Part shown: positions 7,368 through 14,910 of the stretch, piece after piece | How the letters are laid out: every line of letters starts with the position of its first letter | Position numbering within the stretch: position 1 is the stretch's first letter | Assembly: GCA_964634755.1 (NCBI GenBank) | Contig: CAZWJH010000050.1 | Location: forward strand, 1-18,651 | From: JALXDT01 sp964634755 | GTDB taxonomy: Bacteria > Acidobacteriota > Aminicenantia > JAMOAD01 | Direction: 5' to 3' | DNA: 18,651 nt | Position numbers and translations under genes: made by a program | The notes under the pieces: model-generated | Seen by the model: the letters and a program-made list of their open reading frames with translations, nothing else | What the model was told of the DNA's origin: nothing | The model's database searches: none

Positions 7368-7742
7368 ATGATTAAGGACAAGTTAAAAGAAAGAATAAGA
7401 AAGAGAAAAAAAATTAAGATGAGAATTAGAAAGAAAATAGTTGGAACATCTGAAAGGCCGCGTCTTGTTGTTTTCAGAAGCAGAAAATATATTTATGCTC
7501 AAGTGATAGATGATTATAAGGGAGTTACTCTTGTGGCAGCCTCTTCTCTTGAAAAGGATATAAAAGGAGATAAGATCAGTGCAAAGAATGTTGATGTCGC
7601 TAAAAAAGTTGGAAATCTTGTCGCAGAAAGGGCTCTTGAGAATGGAATTAAAACTGTTGTTTTTGACAGAAACGGATATATCTACCATGGAAAGATTAAA
7701 GCTGTTGCAGAGGGAGCAAGAGAAAAAGGATTGAAATTTTAG
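7368..7742 (+). CDS. rplR: 50S ribosomal protein L18
   Basis: The 124-residue protein has the basic N-terminal arm (RIRKRKKIKMRIRKKI) and the L18 core motifs SERPRLVVFRSRKYIYAQVIDD and FDRNGYIYHGKIKAVAEGARE in pieces, ending in GLKF. L18 carries 5S rRNA into the large subunit together with L5. One base separates its ATG from the rplF stop, and AGGAG lies within the end of rplF. Confidence 0.97.
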   Translation: MIKDKLKERIRKRKKIKMRIRKKIVGTSERPRLVVFRSRKYIYAQVIDDYKGVTLVAASSLEKDIKGDKISAKNVDVAKKVGNLVAERALENGIKTVVFDRNGYIYHGKIKAVAEGAREKGLKF

Positions 7743-7751
7743 GAGGGAAAA

Positions 7752-8225
7752 ATGGAAAACAAAAGAGAAAGAGATAGTGAATTTATAGATCAGGTTATTC
7801 TCATCAGAAGGGTTACTAAAGTTGTTAAAGGTGGTAAAAATCTCAGATTTTCAGCTCTTGTTGCTGTCGGAAATAAGAATGGAAAGGTAGGAATCGGGAA
7901 AGGAAAAGCAAGGGAAGTTCCCATGGCAATAAGAAAGGCAATAGAGGATGCAAAAAAGAATTTAATAGATGTTCCTATTAAGAGAGGAACTATCCCACAT
8001 TATATTGAAGGAAGATTTGGAGCCGGGCATGTTGTTCTAAGACCCGCATCAGAAGGTACCGGTGTTATTGCTGGAAGTTCTGTCAGAATTATACTTGAAT
8101 TAGCGGGAGTTAAAAATATTCTTACTAAAATCATAGGAAGTAAAAATGCAATAACAAGTGCAAGAGCTACGATAGAAGGATTAAAGAATCTTAAAACAAG
8201 GAAAGGTGGAGGCAGTAAAAAATGA
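7752..8225 (+). CDS. rpsE: 30S ribosomal protein S5
   Basis: The 157-residue protein has the double-stranded RNA-binding-like domain (ILIRRVTKVVKGGKNLRFSALV in pieces, GNKNGKVGIGKGKAREVP) and the C-terminal domain (FGAGHVVLRPASEGTGVIAG and GSKNAITSARATIEGL). S5 lines the mRNA entry pore and influences accuracy; it acts with S4. The ATG follows TTAGGAGGG, and the stop overlaps the rpmD start (ATGA), which suggests coupling. Confidence 0.98.
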   Translation: MENKRERDSEFIDQVILIRRVTKVVKGGKNLRFSALVAVGNKNGKVGIGKGKAREVPMAIRKAIEDAKKNLIDVPIKRGTIPHYIEGRFGAGHVVLRPASEGTGVIAGSSVRIILELAGVKNILTKIIGSKNAITSARATIEGLKNLKTRKGGGSKK

Positions 8226-8422
8226 GAAAGAAAAAGACCAAAAAGCTTAAAATTACTCTTGTTAAGAGTGTGATAGGTTATGATAGAAAACAGAGAGAAA
8301 CTGTAAAAGGACTTGGCCTCAGAAGGATAAGACATACAGTGGTTAGAGAAAATAGACCTGAAATTTGGGGAATGATTAAGAAATTATCCCATCTTGTAAA
8401 AGTAGAAGAAGTGGAGGAATAA
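8222..8422 (+). CDS. rpmD: 50S ribosomal protein L30
   Basis: This small protein of 66 residues matches L30: KLKITLVKSVIGYDRKQRETVKGLGL, then RRIRHTVVRENRPEIWGMIKKLSHLV in pieces. The first residues are a basic run (RKKKTKK). L30 is a peripheral large-subunit protein missing from some lineages, so its retention is a mild taxonomic marker. The ATG overlaps the rpsE stop by ATGA; rplO follows after one base. Confidence 0.96.
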   Translation: MRKKKTKKLKITLVKSVIGYDRKQRETVKGLGLRRIRHTVVRENRPEIWGMIKKLSHLVKVEEVEE

Positions 8423-8423
8423 G

Positions 8424-8873
8424 ATGATAATTAATGATATCAGGCCTATTAAAAAGGCGATAAAAAAGAAAAAAAGAGTTGGTAGAGGTCCGGGATCTGG
8501 TTGGGGGAAAACAGCCGGAAGAGGACATAATGGACAAAAATCAAGATCCGGATATTCGAGGAGATTCGGATTTGAAGGCGGTCAGATGCCTCTTGTTAGA
8601 AGAGTGCCAAAGAGAGGCTTTACGAATGCCCTTTTTAAAAAAGAATACCAGATAGTTAATTTAAAGGACTTTGTAAGAGTGGGAAAAGAAGAGATAACAA
8701 TTGATGCTATGAAAATAGCAGGACTTATTAAAAGTGATAAGAAACCCACTAAGGTTCTTGGAATAGGAGAGGTGGACAAAGCTTATACAGTTTATGCTCA
8801 TAAGTTCTCTGAAAGTGCAAAGAAAAAAATAGAAGATGCCGGAGGTAAGGCGATAATTTTAGAATTTAAATAA
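8424..8873 (+). CDS. rplO: 50S ribosomal protein L15
   Basis: The 149-residue protein has the glycine- and arginine-rich N-terminal arm typical of L15 (RVGRGPGSGWGKTAGRGHNG, then SRSGYSRRFGFEGGQMPL, about residues 19-56) and a folded C-terminal half with VLGIGEVDKAYTVYAHKFS and AGGKAIILE. L15 is a late-assembly protein that reaches into the core of 23S rRNA. GTGGAGG at the end of rpmD serves as Shine-Dalgarno. No irregularity was seen. Confidence 0.97.
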   Translation: MIINDIRPIKKAIKKKKRVGRGPGSGWGKTAGRGHNGQKSRSGYSRRFGFEGGQMPLVRRVPKRGFTNALFKKEYQIVNLKDFVRVGKEEITIDAMKIAGLIKSDKKPTKVLGIGEVDKAYTVYAHKFSESAKKKIEDAGGKAIILEFK

Positions 8874-8885
8874 GGGAGGCTGAGG

Positions 8886-10265
8886 TTGTTAAAGTCAATT
8901 AGAAATATGTTTTCAATACCTGATTTAAGGAAGAGGATTATTTTTACTCTTTTTATGTTGGCTGTATATAGAATGGGAGCCCAGATTCCCAATCCCGGAA
9001 TTAATAGCACTGCTCTTGCTGAGTTTTTTAATCAGGCACGAGGTGGATTTTTAGGTTTTATGGATCTTTTTGCGGGTAGAGCTTTTAGTAAAATGACAAT
9101 TTTTGCTCTTGGTATTATGCCCTATATCTCAGCTGCTATTATTCTTGAACTTCTTGTTGTTGTCTGGCCCTATCTTGAAAAGTTAAAAAAAGAGGGTGAG
9201 CTCGGACAGAAAAAGATAACTCAGATGACAAGATACGGAACAGTTCTTATCTGTCTTATACAGGGATTTGGAATTGCAGTTGGACTTGAAAGAACAACAT
9301 CCCCGACAGGTATGCCCGTTGTTATGCATCCGGGATGGGGTTTTAGATTGCTTACAGTTTTAACTCTTACTGCGGGAACAATATTTGTTATGTGGATAGG
9401 TGAGCAGATAACAGAAAGAGGTATTGGAAATGGTATTTCATTGATAATTTTTGCAGGAATAGTAATAGGTCTTCCTTCTGGTATAAAAAGTATTGTAATG
9501 AAGTTTAGAAGTGGAGAAATGTCCCCTCTTACAATTATTTTTCTTTTAGCCTTTATGCTTGCAGTTACTGCTTTTATTGTGTATGTCGAGAGGGGACAAA
9601 GAAGAATCCCTGTATCCTATGGAAAAAGAGTACAGGGAAGAAAAATTTATGGTGGACAATCAACACATTTACCTTTAAAGGTTAATACAGGTGGAGTTAT
9701 TCCTATAATCTTTGCATCATCTGTTATAACCTTTCCTGCAACCATTGCTGGCTTTGTTAAGCATCCGATTGCGCAATCAATAGCAAGACAGCTTGCATGG
9801 GGGATGCCTCTTTATAATCTTTTGTATATAAGTGCGATTATATTCTTTACATATTTTTATATATCGATTATTTATAATCCGCAGGATGTTGCTGATAATC
9901 TCAAAAAATATTCCGGGTATATCCCTGGAATAAGACCAGGTAAAAATACTGCGGAGTATATTGATAAAGTCTTATCAAGACTTACCTTTATCGGTGCCAT
10001 TTATTTAGCGGCTGTTGCTATTTTACCTGAATTCCTGATGGCAGGTTTTAAAGTTGATGCTATTCCTTTTATCGGAAGTTTTCTTGATGCTAATTTACCA
10101 AAGTGGTTTACGAATGGAATGGGAATTACTTTTTATTTTGGTGGGACATCTCTGTTAATTGTTATTGGTGTTGCAATGGATACTCTTAATCAGATTGAGT
10201 CTCAGCTAGTGATGAGAAATTATGAAAGTTTTACAAGTAGAATAAGGGTAAGAGGTAGAAAGTAA
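8886..10265 (+). CDS. secY: preprotein translocase subunit SecY
   Basis: The 459-residue protein is the channel subunit of the SecYEG translocon in the inner membrane. About ten hydrophobic segments are visible, the first around residues 18-36. Family motifs include GIGNGISLIIFAGIV, the cytoplasmic loop RRIPVSYGKRVQGRK, IPIIFASS, and YNPQDVADNLKKYSGYIPGIRPG in pieces. The start is TTG at 8886 behind a clear GGGAGG; the next in-frame ATG (8907) would cut the conserved N-terminal stretch before DLRKR. It keeps its usual place between rplO and adk. Confidence 0.97.
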   Translation: MLKSIRNMFSIPDLRKRIIFTLFMLAVYRMGAQIPNPGINSTALAEFFNQARGGFLGFMDLFAGRAFSKMTIFALGIMPYISAAIILELLVVVWPYLEKLKKEGELGQKKITQMTRYGTVLICLIQGFGIAVGLERTTSPTGMPVVMHPGWGFRLLTVLTLTAGTIFVMWIGEQITERGIGNGISLIIFAGIVIGLPSGIKSIVMKFRSGEMSPLTIIFLLAFMLAVTAFIVYVERGQRRIPVSYGKRVQGRKIYGGQSTHLPLKVNTGGVIPIIFASSVITFPATIAGFVKHPIAQSIARQLAWGMPLYNLLYISAIIFFTYFYISIIYNPQDVADNLKKYSGYIPGIRPGKNTAEYIDKVLSRLTFIGAIYLAAVAILPEFLMAGFKVDAIPFIGSFLDANLPKWFTNGMGITFYFGGTSLLIVIGVAMDTLNQIESQLVMRNYESFTSRIRVRGRK

Positions 10266-10266
10266 G

Positions 10267-10911
10267 ATGCTTAAGATAATTCTTCTAGGAGCTCCAGGAG
10301 CTGGTAAAGGTACGCAGGGGGAATTGATATCAAAAAAGTATTATTTTCCAAAGATATCAACAGGTGATATTTTAAGAGAAGCAGTAAAAAATGGAACTGA
10401 ACTCGGATTAAAGGCAAAGGCAAAAATGGATGCTGGAGAGTTGGTTGATGATGAGATAATTTTGGGAATAATAAAGGAGAGGGTTTCGAGAGATGATTGT
10501 CAGAGAGGATTTATTTTGGATGGTTTCCCAAGAAATATAAATCAGGCAGACGAATTTGAAAAGATCGGAATAGAAGGCAAAGAACTTGTCCTTTATTTTG
10601 ATATCAGTGATGAAGAAATAATAAAAAGACTTTCTTCCAGAAGAGTTTGTAGTAAGTGTGGTGCAATTTACAGTTTGTTAATTTTTCCTCCTAAAAAGGA
10701 AGGAGTCTGTGATAAGTGTGGTGGTAAACTTATTCAAAGAGATGATGACACTCCGGAAGTGATTAAAAAGAGATTGGAAGTTTACAAAGCTCAGACGTTC
10801 CCTTTAATTGATTTTTATGAAAAACAGGGGAGTTTGAGAAAAATTAATGCTGAAGGTAATATAGAGGAGATTTTTGCCTCTGTTTGTGATATAATAGGGC
10901 AGTATTTATGA
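10267..10911 (+). CDS. adk: adenylate kinase, zinc-lid type
   Basis: The 214-residue enzyme interconverts ATP + AMP and 2 ADP in the cytoplasm. It has the P-loop GAPGAGKGT (8-16), the AMP-binding segment STGDILREAV (31-40), DGFPRN (85-90) and the long LID domain. Four LID cysteines (C128, C131, C148, C151) form a zinc site, as in Gram-positive and many thermophilic enzymes but not E. coli. One base separates it from secY, and its stop overlaps the map start (ATGA). Confidence 0.98.
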   Translation: MLKIILLGAPGAGKGTQGELISKKYYFPKISTGDILREAVKNGTELGLKAKAKMDAGELVDDEIILGIIKERVSRDDCQRGFILDGFPRNINQADEFEKIGIEGKELVLYFDISDEEIIKRLSSRRVCSKCGAIYSLLIFPPKKEGVCDKCGGKLIQRDDDTPEVIKKRLEVYKAQTFPLIDFYEKQGSLRKINAEGNIEEIFASVCDIIGQYL

Positions 10912-11654
10912 TAATACTTAAAAGTAAAGAAGATAAAAAGAAAATGAGAGAAAGTAACAGGATTGTAGCTTTAGTATTAAAAGAGATTGAAAAATTAATA
11001 AAACCGGGGGTGAAGACTATAGAACTTGATAAATTTGCAGAAAAACTTATCAGAAAAGAAGGAGCAGTTCCCGGGTTTAAAGGTTATCAAGGCTTCCCTG
11101 CTACTTTGTGTGTTTCTATAAATGAGGAGATAGTTCATGGGATTCCCTCTGAGAGAAGGCTTAAGGAAGGCGATATAGTTTCCATAGATGTGGGAACTAT
11201 TAAGGATGGTTTTTATGGGGATGGAGCAAGAACTTATGCAGTTGGGAAAGTGGACGAAAAAGGACTTAAATTGATGGAAACAACAAAAAAGGCTCTTGAA
11301 AAGGGTATTGAAAAAGCTATTCCCGGTAATAGAATCTCTGATATTTCTCATAATATTCAAACCTATGTGGAATCTCAGGGATTTTCAGTTGTAAGACAGT
11401 TTGTTGGACATGGAATTGGTAGAAATCTTCATGAAGATCCTCAAATCCCCAATTATGGAGAACCTGGTAGGGGCTCTATGATTAAAGAAGGGATGGCTAT
11501 TGCGATAGAGCCAATGGTTTGTGAAGGTAACTGGGAAGCTGAAATTTTAAATGATGGATGGACTGCCGTATGTAAAGATGGGTCAAGGGCGGCCCATTAT
11601 GAGCATACAATTTTTATTAATGCTGAAGGCCCTGAAATTTTAACGGTGGTTTGA
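10908..11654 (+). CDS. map: methionine aminopeptidase, type I
   Basis: The 248-residue enzyme removes the initiator methionine from new proteins. The five metal ligands of the family are all present: D94, D105, H168, E201 and E232, with the catalytic histidine H78 in NEEIVHGIP. The short N-terminus without an SH3 or zinc-finger extension fits bacterial type Ia. The ATG overlaps the adk stop (ATGA), and infA starts at the last base of its own stop (TGATG), so three genes look translationally chained. Confidence 0.98.
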   Translation: MIILKSKEDKKKMRESNRIVALVLKEIEKLIKPGVKTIELDKFAEKLIRKEGAVPGFKGYQGFPATLCVSINEEIVHGIPSERRLKEGDIVSIDVGTIKDGFYGDGARTYAVGKVDEKGLKLMETTKKALEKGIEKAIPGNRISDISHNIQTYVESQGFSVVRQFVGHGIGRNLHEDPQIPNYGEPGRGSMIKEGMAIAIEPMVCEGNWEAEILNDGWTAVCKDGSRAAHYEHTIFINAEGPEILTVV

Positions 11655-11875
11655 TGAGTAAAGAGGATCATATTGAAATTAAAGGAATTGTTTTGGAGAC
11701 ATTGCCGGATGGCAAATTTAGAATTCAGATGGAAGGAAACCCTGATCATCTGATAATGGCTCACATTTCAGGAAAAATGAGAAAGCACAGGATTAGAATA
11801 CTTCCCGGAGATACTGTGCTCGTTGAAGTCTCCCCTTATGATCTTACGAAGGGAAGAATAGTTTATAGATTTTAG
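11654..11875 (+). CDS. infA: translation initiation factor IF-1
   Basis: I use ATG 11654 (MSKEDHIEIKG), giving 73 residues; a TTG one codon earlier is possible but less likely. The protein is a single OB-fold with the IF-1 markers GIVLETLPDGKFRI, MAHISGKMRKHRIRILPGD and VEVSPYDLTKGRIVYRF. IF-1 binds the ribosomal A site during initiation. The loop EGNPDHLIM differs slightly from the common ENGHEVLA-type loop. Start and map stop overlap by one base. Confidence 0.97.
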   Translation: MSKEDHIEIKGIVLETLPDGKFRIQMEGNPDHLIMAHISGKMRKHRIRILPGDTVLVEVSPYDLTKGRIVYRF

Positions 11876-11885
11876 GAGGTTTGAA

Positions 11886-11999
11886 ATGAAGGTTAGAGCA
11901 TCTGTAAAAAAGATGTGTGATAAATGTAAGATTATTAAGAGACACGGTGTTGTAAGAGTAATCTGTGAAAACCCAAAGCATAAACAAAGACAAGGTTAA
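11886..11999 (+). CDS. rpmJ: 50S ribosomal protein L36, zinc-binding form
   Basis: A 37-codon frame from ATG 11886 to TAA 11999 encodes MKVRASVKKMCDKCKIIKRH and a further 17 residues ending in KHKQRQG. This is L36 of the zinc-binding type, with ligands C11, C14, C27 and H32. L36 is the smallest large-subunit protein and lies near 23S domain VI. GGAGG stands just before the ATG, 10 bases after infA, and rpsM follows 11 bases after its stop. Because it is so short, simple ORF cut-offs would miss it. Confidence 0.97.
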   Translation: MKVRASVKKMCDKCKIIKRHGVVRVICENPKHKQRQG

Positions 12000-12010
12000 G
12001 GAGGTGTCAG

Positions 12011-12379
12011 TTGGCAAGAATTGCAGGAGTTGAGATTCCTGAGAATAAGAGGGTTGAAGTTAGTTTAACTTATATTTTTGGTATTGGCAGGTCAAAATCC
12101 TTAAAAATATTGGAAAAGGCAAAAATTGATAGAAATAAAAAAGTAAAAGACCTGTCACCAGAGGAAATAAACAAAATAAGAAGTATAATTGAAAAAGAGG
12201 AAAAGGTTGAAGGAGACCTTAGAAAGGAAACTCAGATGAATATCAAAAGATTGATGGAAATTAATTCTTACAGAGGAATGAGACACAGAATGGGACTTCC
12301 TGTTAGAGGACAAAGGACTAAAACCAATGCTCGAACAAGAAAAGGGCCCAAAGGTTCTTTAATTAAGAAGAAAAAATAG
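12011..12379 (+). CDS. rpsM: 30S ribosomal protein S13
   Basis: The 122-residue protein starts with TTG at 12011, chosen because ARIAGVEIPENKRVEVSLTY is the conserved N-terminus and AAGGAGGTG lies upstream. It has the helix-two-turn-helix region (FGIGRSKSLKIL), SYRGMRHRMGLPVRGQRTKTNAR in pieces, and a lysine-rich tail that contacts tRNA. S13 forms bridges B1a and B1b with the large subunit. In E. coli the S4 operator lies in front of rpsM; here that space is filled by rpmJ. Confidence 0.97.
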   Translation: MARIAGVEIPENKRVEVSLTYIFGIGRSKSLKILEKAKIDRNKKVKDLSPEEINKIRSIIEKEEKVEGDLRKETQMNIKRLMEINSYRGMRHRMGLPVRGQRTKTNARTRKGPKGSLIKKKK

Positions 12380-12391
12380 GAGGGAGGATAA

Positions 12392-12784
12392 ATGCCACCG
12401 AGAAGAAGAGGTAGAAAAAAGAAAAAAGTAACAAGAATTGTTCCGACAGGAATTGCAAATATTTATTCCACTTTTAATAATACAATAGTTACAATTACTG
12501 ACCCGGAAGGTAATGTTTTAGCTTGGGCATCCGGGGGAGTTGCCGGTTTTAAAGGTGCGAGAAAAGGCACTCCTTTTGCGGCACAAATTGCAGCTCAACA
12601 AGCTGTTGAAAAAGCTAAGGAATACAAGATGGAAGCTGTTGATGTTAATATCAAGGGCCCTGGCCCAGGAAGAGAGGCAGCTCTGAGGACAATTCATTCT
12701 GCAGGATTAAGGGTTAAATCCATAAGAGATGTAACACCTATCCCTCATAATGGCTGTAGAGCAAGAAAAAGAAGAAGAGTATAG
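12392..12784 (+). CDS. rpsK: 30S ribosomal protein S11
   Basis: The 130-residue protein has the S11 motifs IYSTFNNTIVTITDPEGN, WASGGVAGFKGARKGTPFAA and VDVNIKGPGPGREAALR, and ends in TPIPHNGCRARKRRRV. The asparagine of HNG aligns with the site that becomes isoaspartate in E. coli S11. The N-terminus is very basic (MPPRRRGRKKKKV). S11 forms part of the platform and contacts mRNA at the exit. A strong AGGAGGGAGG precedes the ATG. Confidence 0.98.
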   Translation: MPPRRRGRKKKKVTRIVPTGIANIYSTFNNTIVTITDPEGNVLAWASGGVAGFKGARKGTPFAAQIAAQQAVEKAKEYKMEAVDVNIKGPGPGREAALRTIHSAGLRVKSIRDVTPIPHNGCRARKRRRV

Positions 12785-12795
12785 GAGGATTTAAG

Positions 12796-13437
12796 ATGTC
12801 AAGATATACAGATGCAAAATGTCGTCTATGCAGAAGAGAGATGACAAAGCTTTATTTAAAGGGAGCTAAGTGTTATACTGATAAATGTCCTCTGGAAAAA
12901 AGAAAGTTTCCTCCAGGAAAATCTGCAAAAGGAAGACAGTCTCAACTTATTGGATACAACTTGCAGTTAAGAGAGAAGCAAAAAGTAAAAAGACATTATG
13001 GAATGAGTGAAAAGCAGTTTTACCTCACATTCCTTAAAGCGAATAGAATGAGTGGGGTTACAGGTGAGAATTTAATTCAGCTCCTTGAAAGAAGATTGGA
13101 TAATGTTATTTACAAAGCCGGCTTTGCTGAGTCAAGAAATCAGGCAAGACAGCTGGTGAGGCATGGCTTTTTTAAATTAAATAGTAAAAATGTTGATATC
13201 CCCTCTTTAATGGTAAAAAAGGGAGATGTTATTGAGGTTAAAGAAAATAAAAAGAAAAAAGTTGAAGATTTAATTGATAGAGCAAAGTCTCTCGCAAATT
13301 CTCCCAATAGAGAAATTCCAAATTGGTTTAATGTTGACTATGGAGCTTACAAGATAGAAGTTGTTGATATGCCAACGAGAAAGGATATAAGCATTCCTGT
13401 TGAAGAGCATTTAATTGTTGAGCTTTACTCCAAGTAA
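12796..13437 (+). CDS. rpsD: 30S ribosomal protein S4, zinc-binding form
   Basis: The 213-residue protein has an N-terminal zinc site (C9, C12, C26, C31), the central helical part, and the S4 RNA-binding domain at about residues 100-160 (RRLDNVIYKAGFAESRNQAR, then QLVRHGFFKLNSKNVDIPS). The end is ISIPVEEHLIVELYSK. S4 initiates 16S assembly and helps form the mRNA entry helicase; in E. coli it also represses the alpha operon. This cysteine-containing type is found in many Gram-positive and thermophilic bacteria. GGAGGA precedes the ATG. Confidence 0.98.
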   Translation: MSRYTDAKCRLCRREMTKLYLKGAKCYTDKCPLEKRKFPPGKSAKGRQSQLIGYNLQLREKQKVKRHYGMSEKQFYLTFLKANRMSGVTGENLIQLLERRLDNVIYKAGFAESRNQARQLVRHGFFKLNSKNVDIPSLMVKKGDVIEVKENKKKKVEDLIDRAKSLANSPNREIPNWFNVDYGAYKIEVVDMPTRKDISIPVEEHLIVELYSK

Positions 13438-13453
13438 AGGAGGGAAATAGTAA

Positions 13454-14467
13454 ATGAAAGAATTAATAAAAGGATTTCAAAGACCGAGAGAAGTAGAGAT
13501 AGACACTTCTACTCTTACGGATTTTTATGGAAAGTTTATAGCACAACCTTTTGAAAGAGGTTTTGCTACTACAGTTGGTAATGCATTAAGAAGAGTGTTG
13601 CTATCCTCTATTGAAGGGGCAGCAATTACTTCTGTTAAAATAGATGGAGTTGTACACGAGTTCTCAACACTCCCTGGTGTTTGGGAAGATGTTTTGAATA
13701 TAATATTGAATTTAAAGTCAATTCCTATAAAGATGGATGTAGAAGGACCGGTTAAGCTTTCTTTAAAAAAGATAGGGGAGGGTGAGGTAAAGTCAGGAGA
13801 TATAAAGGTCCCTGAGGGAGTTGAGATTATTGATAAAGATATACATATTGCTACTGTTGATAAGGGTGGTAGGCTTGTTATTGATATGAATGTTGATAAA
13901 AATTTTGGCTATGTCCCCTCTGAGTATAATTATAAAGATGATAGCTTTATCCCCATCGATTCTGTTCATTCTCCTATAAAGAATGTGAAATTTTCCGTTG
14001 AGAACGCAAGGGTAGGATTTAAAACTGATTATGAAAAATTAATTCTTGAAGTTTGGACAAATGGTACTATTTCTCCTGTTGATGCAGTTGACAGAGCGGC
14101 TAAAACATTGAGAGAACACTTTGCAATTTTTATGAGTTCTGGAAAAGAACTTACTCTTTTTGGGAAATCTTCTGAGGATGATTGGCTTTGGGAAAAGGTT
14201 GATCTTCTTACAACAAAAATTTCAGATCTTGATTTTTCAGCAAGAACAACTAATTCTTTAAACAGAGCAGGTGTAAAATATTTGTATCAATTGGTTCAGA
14301 TGACAGATGATGAGCTCAGCAAAACAGGTGGTCTTGGAGTAAAATCAAGGGGAGAGATAGCCGAAAAGTTAAAAGAATTAGGTTTAAGTACAGGGTTAAG
14401 ATTTAAAGAAAATCTTATGAAGGCTATAGAAGGCAAAATAAATCAAAGTGAAGGAGTAATCCAATGA
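13454..14467 (+). CDS. rpoA: RNA polymerase alpha subunit
   Basis: The 337-residue protein has the assembly domain (about 1-235), with the FERGFATTVGNALRRVLLSSI motif (34-53, split here as FERGFATTVGNALRRV) needed for dimerisation and beta binding, a linker, and the C-terminal DNA-binding domain (about 255-315). R264, N267 and K297 line up with E. coli residues that contact UP elements, so promoter UP recognition is probably kept. AAGGAGGG lies before the ATG. The stop overlaps rplQ by ATGA. Confidence 0.98.
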   Translation: MKELIKGFQRPREVEIDTSTLTDFYGKFIAQPFERGFATTVGNALRRVLLSSIEGAAITSVKIDGVVHEFSTLPGVWEDVLNIILNLKSIPIKMDVEGPVKLSLKKIGEGEVKSGDIKVPEGVEIIDKDIHIATVDKGGRLVIDMNVDKNFGYVPSEYNYKDDSFIPIDSVHSPIKNVKFSVENARVGFKTDYEKLILEVWTNGTISPVDAVDRAAKTLREHFAIFMSSGKELTLFGKSSEDDWLWEKVDLLTTKISDLDFSARTTNSLNRAGVKYLYQLVQMTDDELSKTGGLGVKSRGEIAEKLKELGLSTGLRFKENLMKAIEGKINQSEGVIQ

Positions 14468-14853
14468 GGCATCTTGTTGCGCATAGAAAATTAAGAAGAA
14501 ATCAAGGACATCGAAAAGCTTTATTAAGAAATCTTGTGATTTCTCTTATTGAACATGAGAGAATTATAACTACAGTTGCAAAAGCAAAAGAAGCAAGATC
14601 ACTTGCTGAAAAGATGATAACACTTGGGAAAAAGGGTAGCTTACACCACAGAAGATTGGCATTAAGATTCTTAACAAAAAAAACTCCTACAAAGAAACTT
14701 TTTGATGAAATAGCACCAAGATTCTCAGAGAGAAGTGGAGGTTATACAAGAATAATTAAACTGGGGCCAAGAAAGGGAGATGGTGCAGAAATGGCGATTC
14801 TTGAATTTATAGACTATGAATTTAAGAAAAAAGAAAAGAAAAAGAAAAAATAA
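14464..14853 (+). CDS. rplQ: 50S ribosomal protein L17
   Basis: The 129-residue protein has the L17 start RHLVAHRKLRRNQGHRKALL (residues 2-21) and the motifs LVISLIEHERIITTVAKAKE and SGGYTRIIKLGPRKGDGAEMA. The C-terminal tail is almost pure lysine and glutamate (EFKKKEKKKKK), a small oddity probably tied to the A-rich composition. L17 lies near the tunnel exit. It is the last gene of the block; a terminator hairpin begins about 18 bases after its stop. Start and rpoA stop share ATGA. Confidence 0.97.
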   Translation: MRHLVAHRKLRRNQGHRKALLRNLVISLIEHERIITTVAKAKEARSLAEKMITLGKKGSLHHRRLALRFLTKKTPTKKLFDEIAPRFSERSGGYTRIIKLGPRKGDGAEMAILEFIDYEFKKKEKKKKK

Positions 14854-14870
14854 GTTTATAAAAATAAAAA

Positions 14871-14900
14871 AGGGGCGATTTTAATCGCCCTTTTTTTTTT
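14871..14900. terminator. bidirectional Rho-independent terminator between rplQ and the TPR gene
   Basis: The inverted repeat GGGCGAT/ATCGCCC (14873-14879 and 14884-14890) with a four-base loop is followed on the plus strand by ten T residues (14891-14900). The A-rich stretch before the stem gives a T-rich run after the same hairpin on the minus strand. The 57-base gap between rplQ and the convergent gene is otherwise featureless, so one hairpin probably ends both operons. Confidence 0.93.
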
Positions 14901-14910
14901 ACCCATTTTT

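Noticed and set aside
14854..14910. Possible small RNA or leader in the rplQ-TPR gap
   Set aside because: The gap is only 57 bases and is fully explained by a terminator hairpin with its A and T runs.
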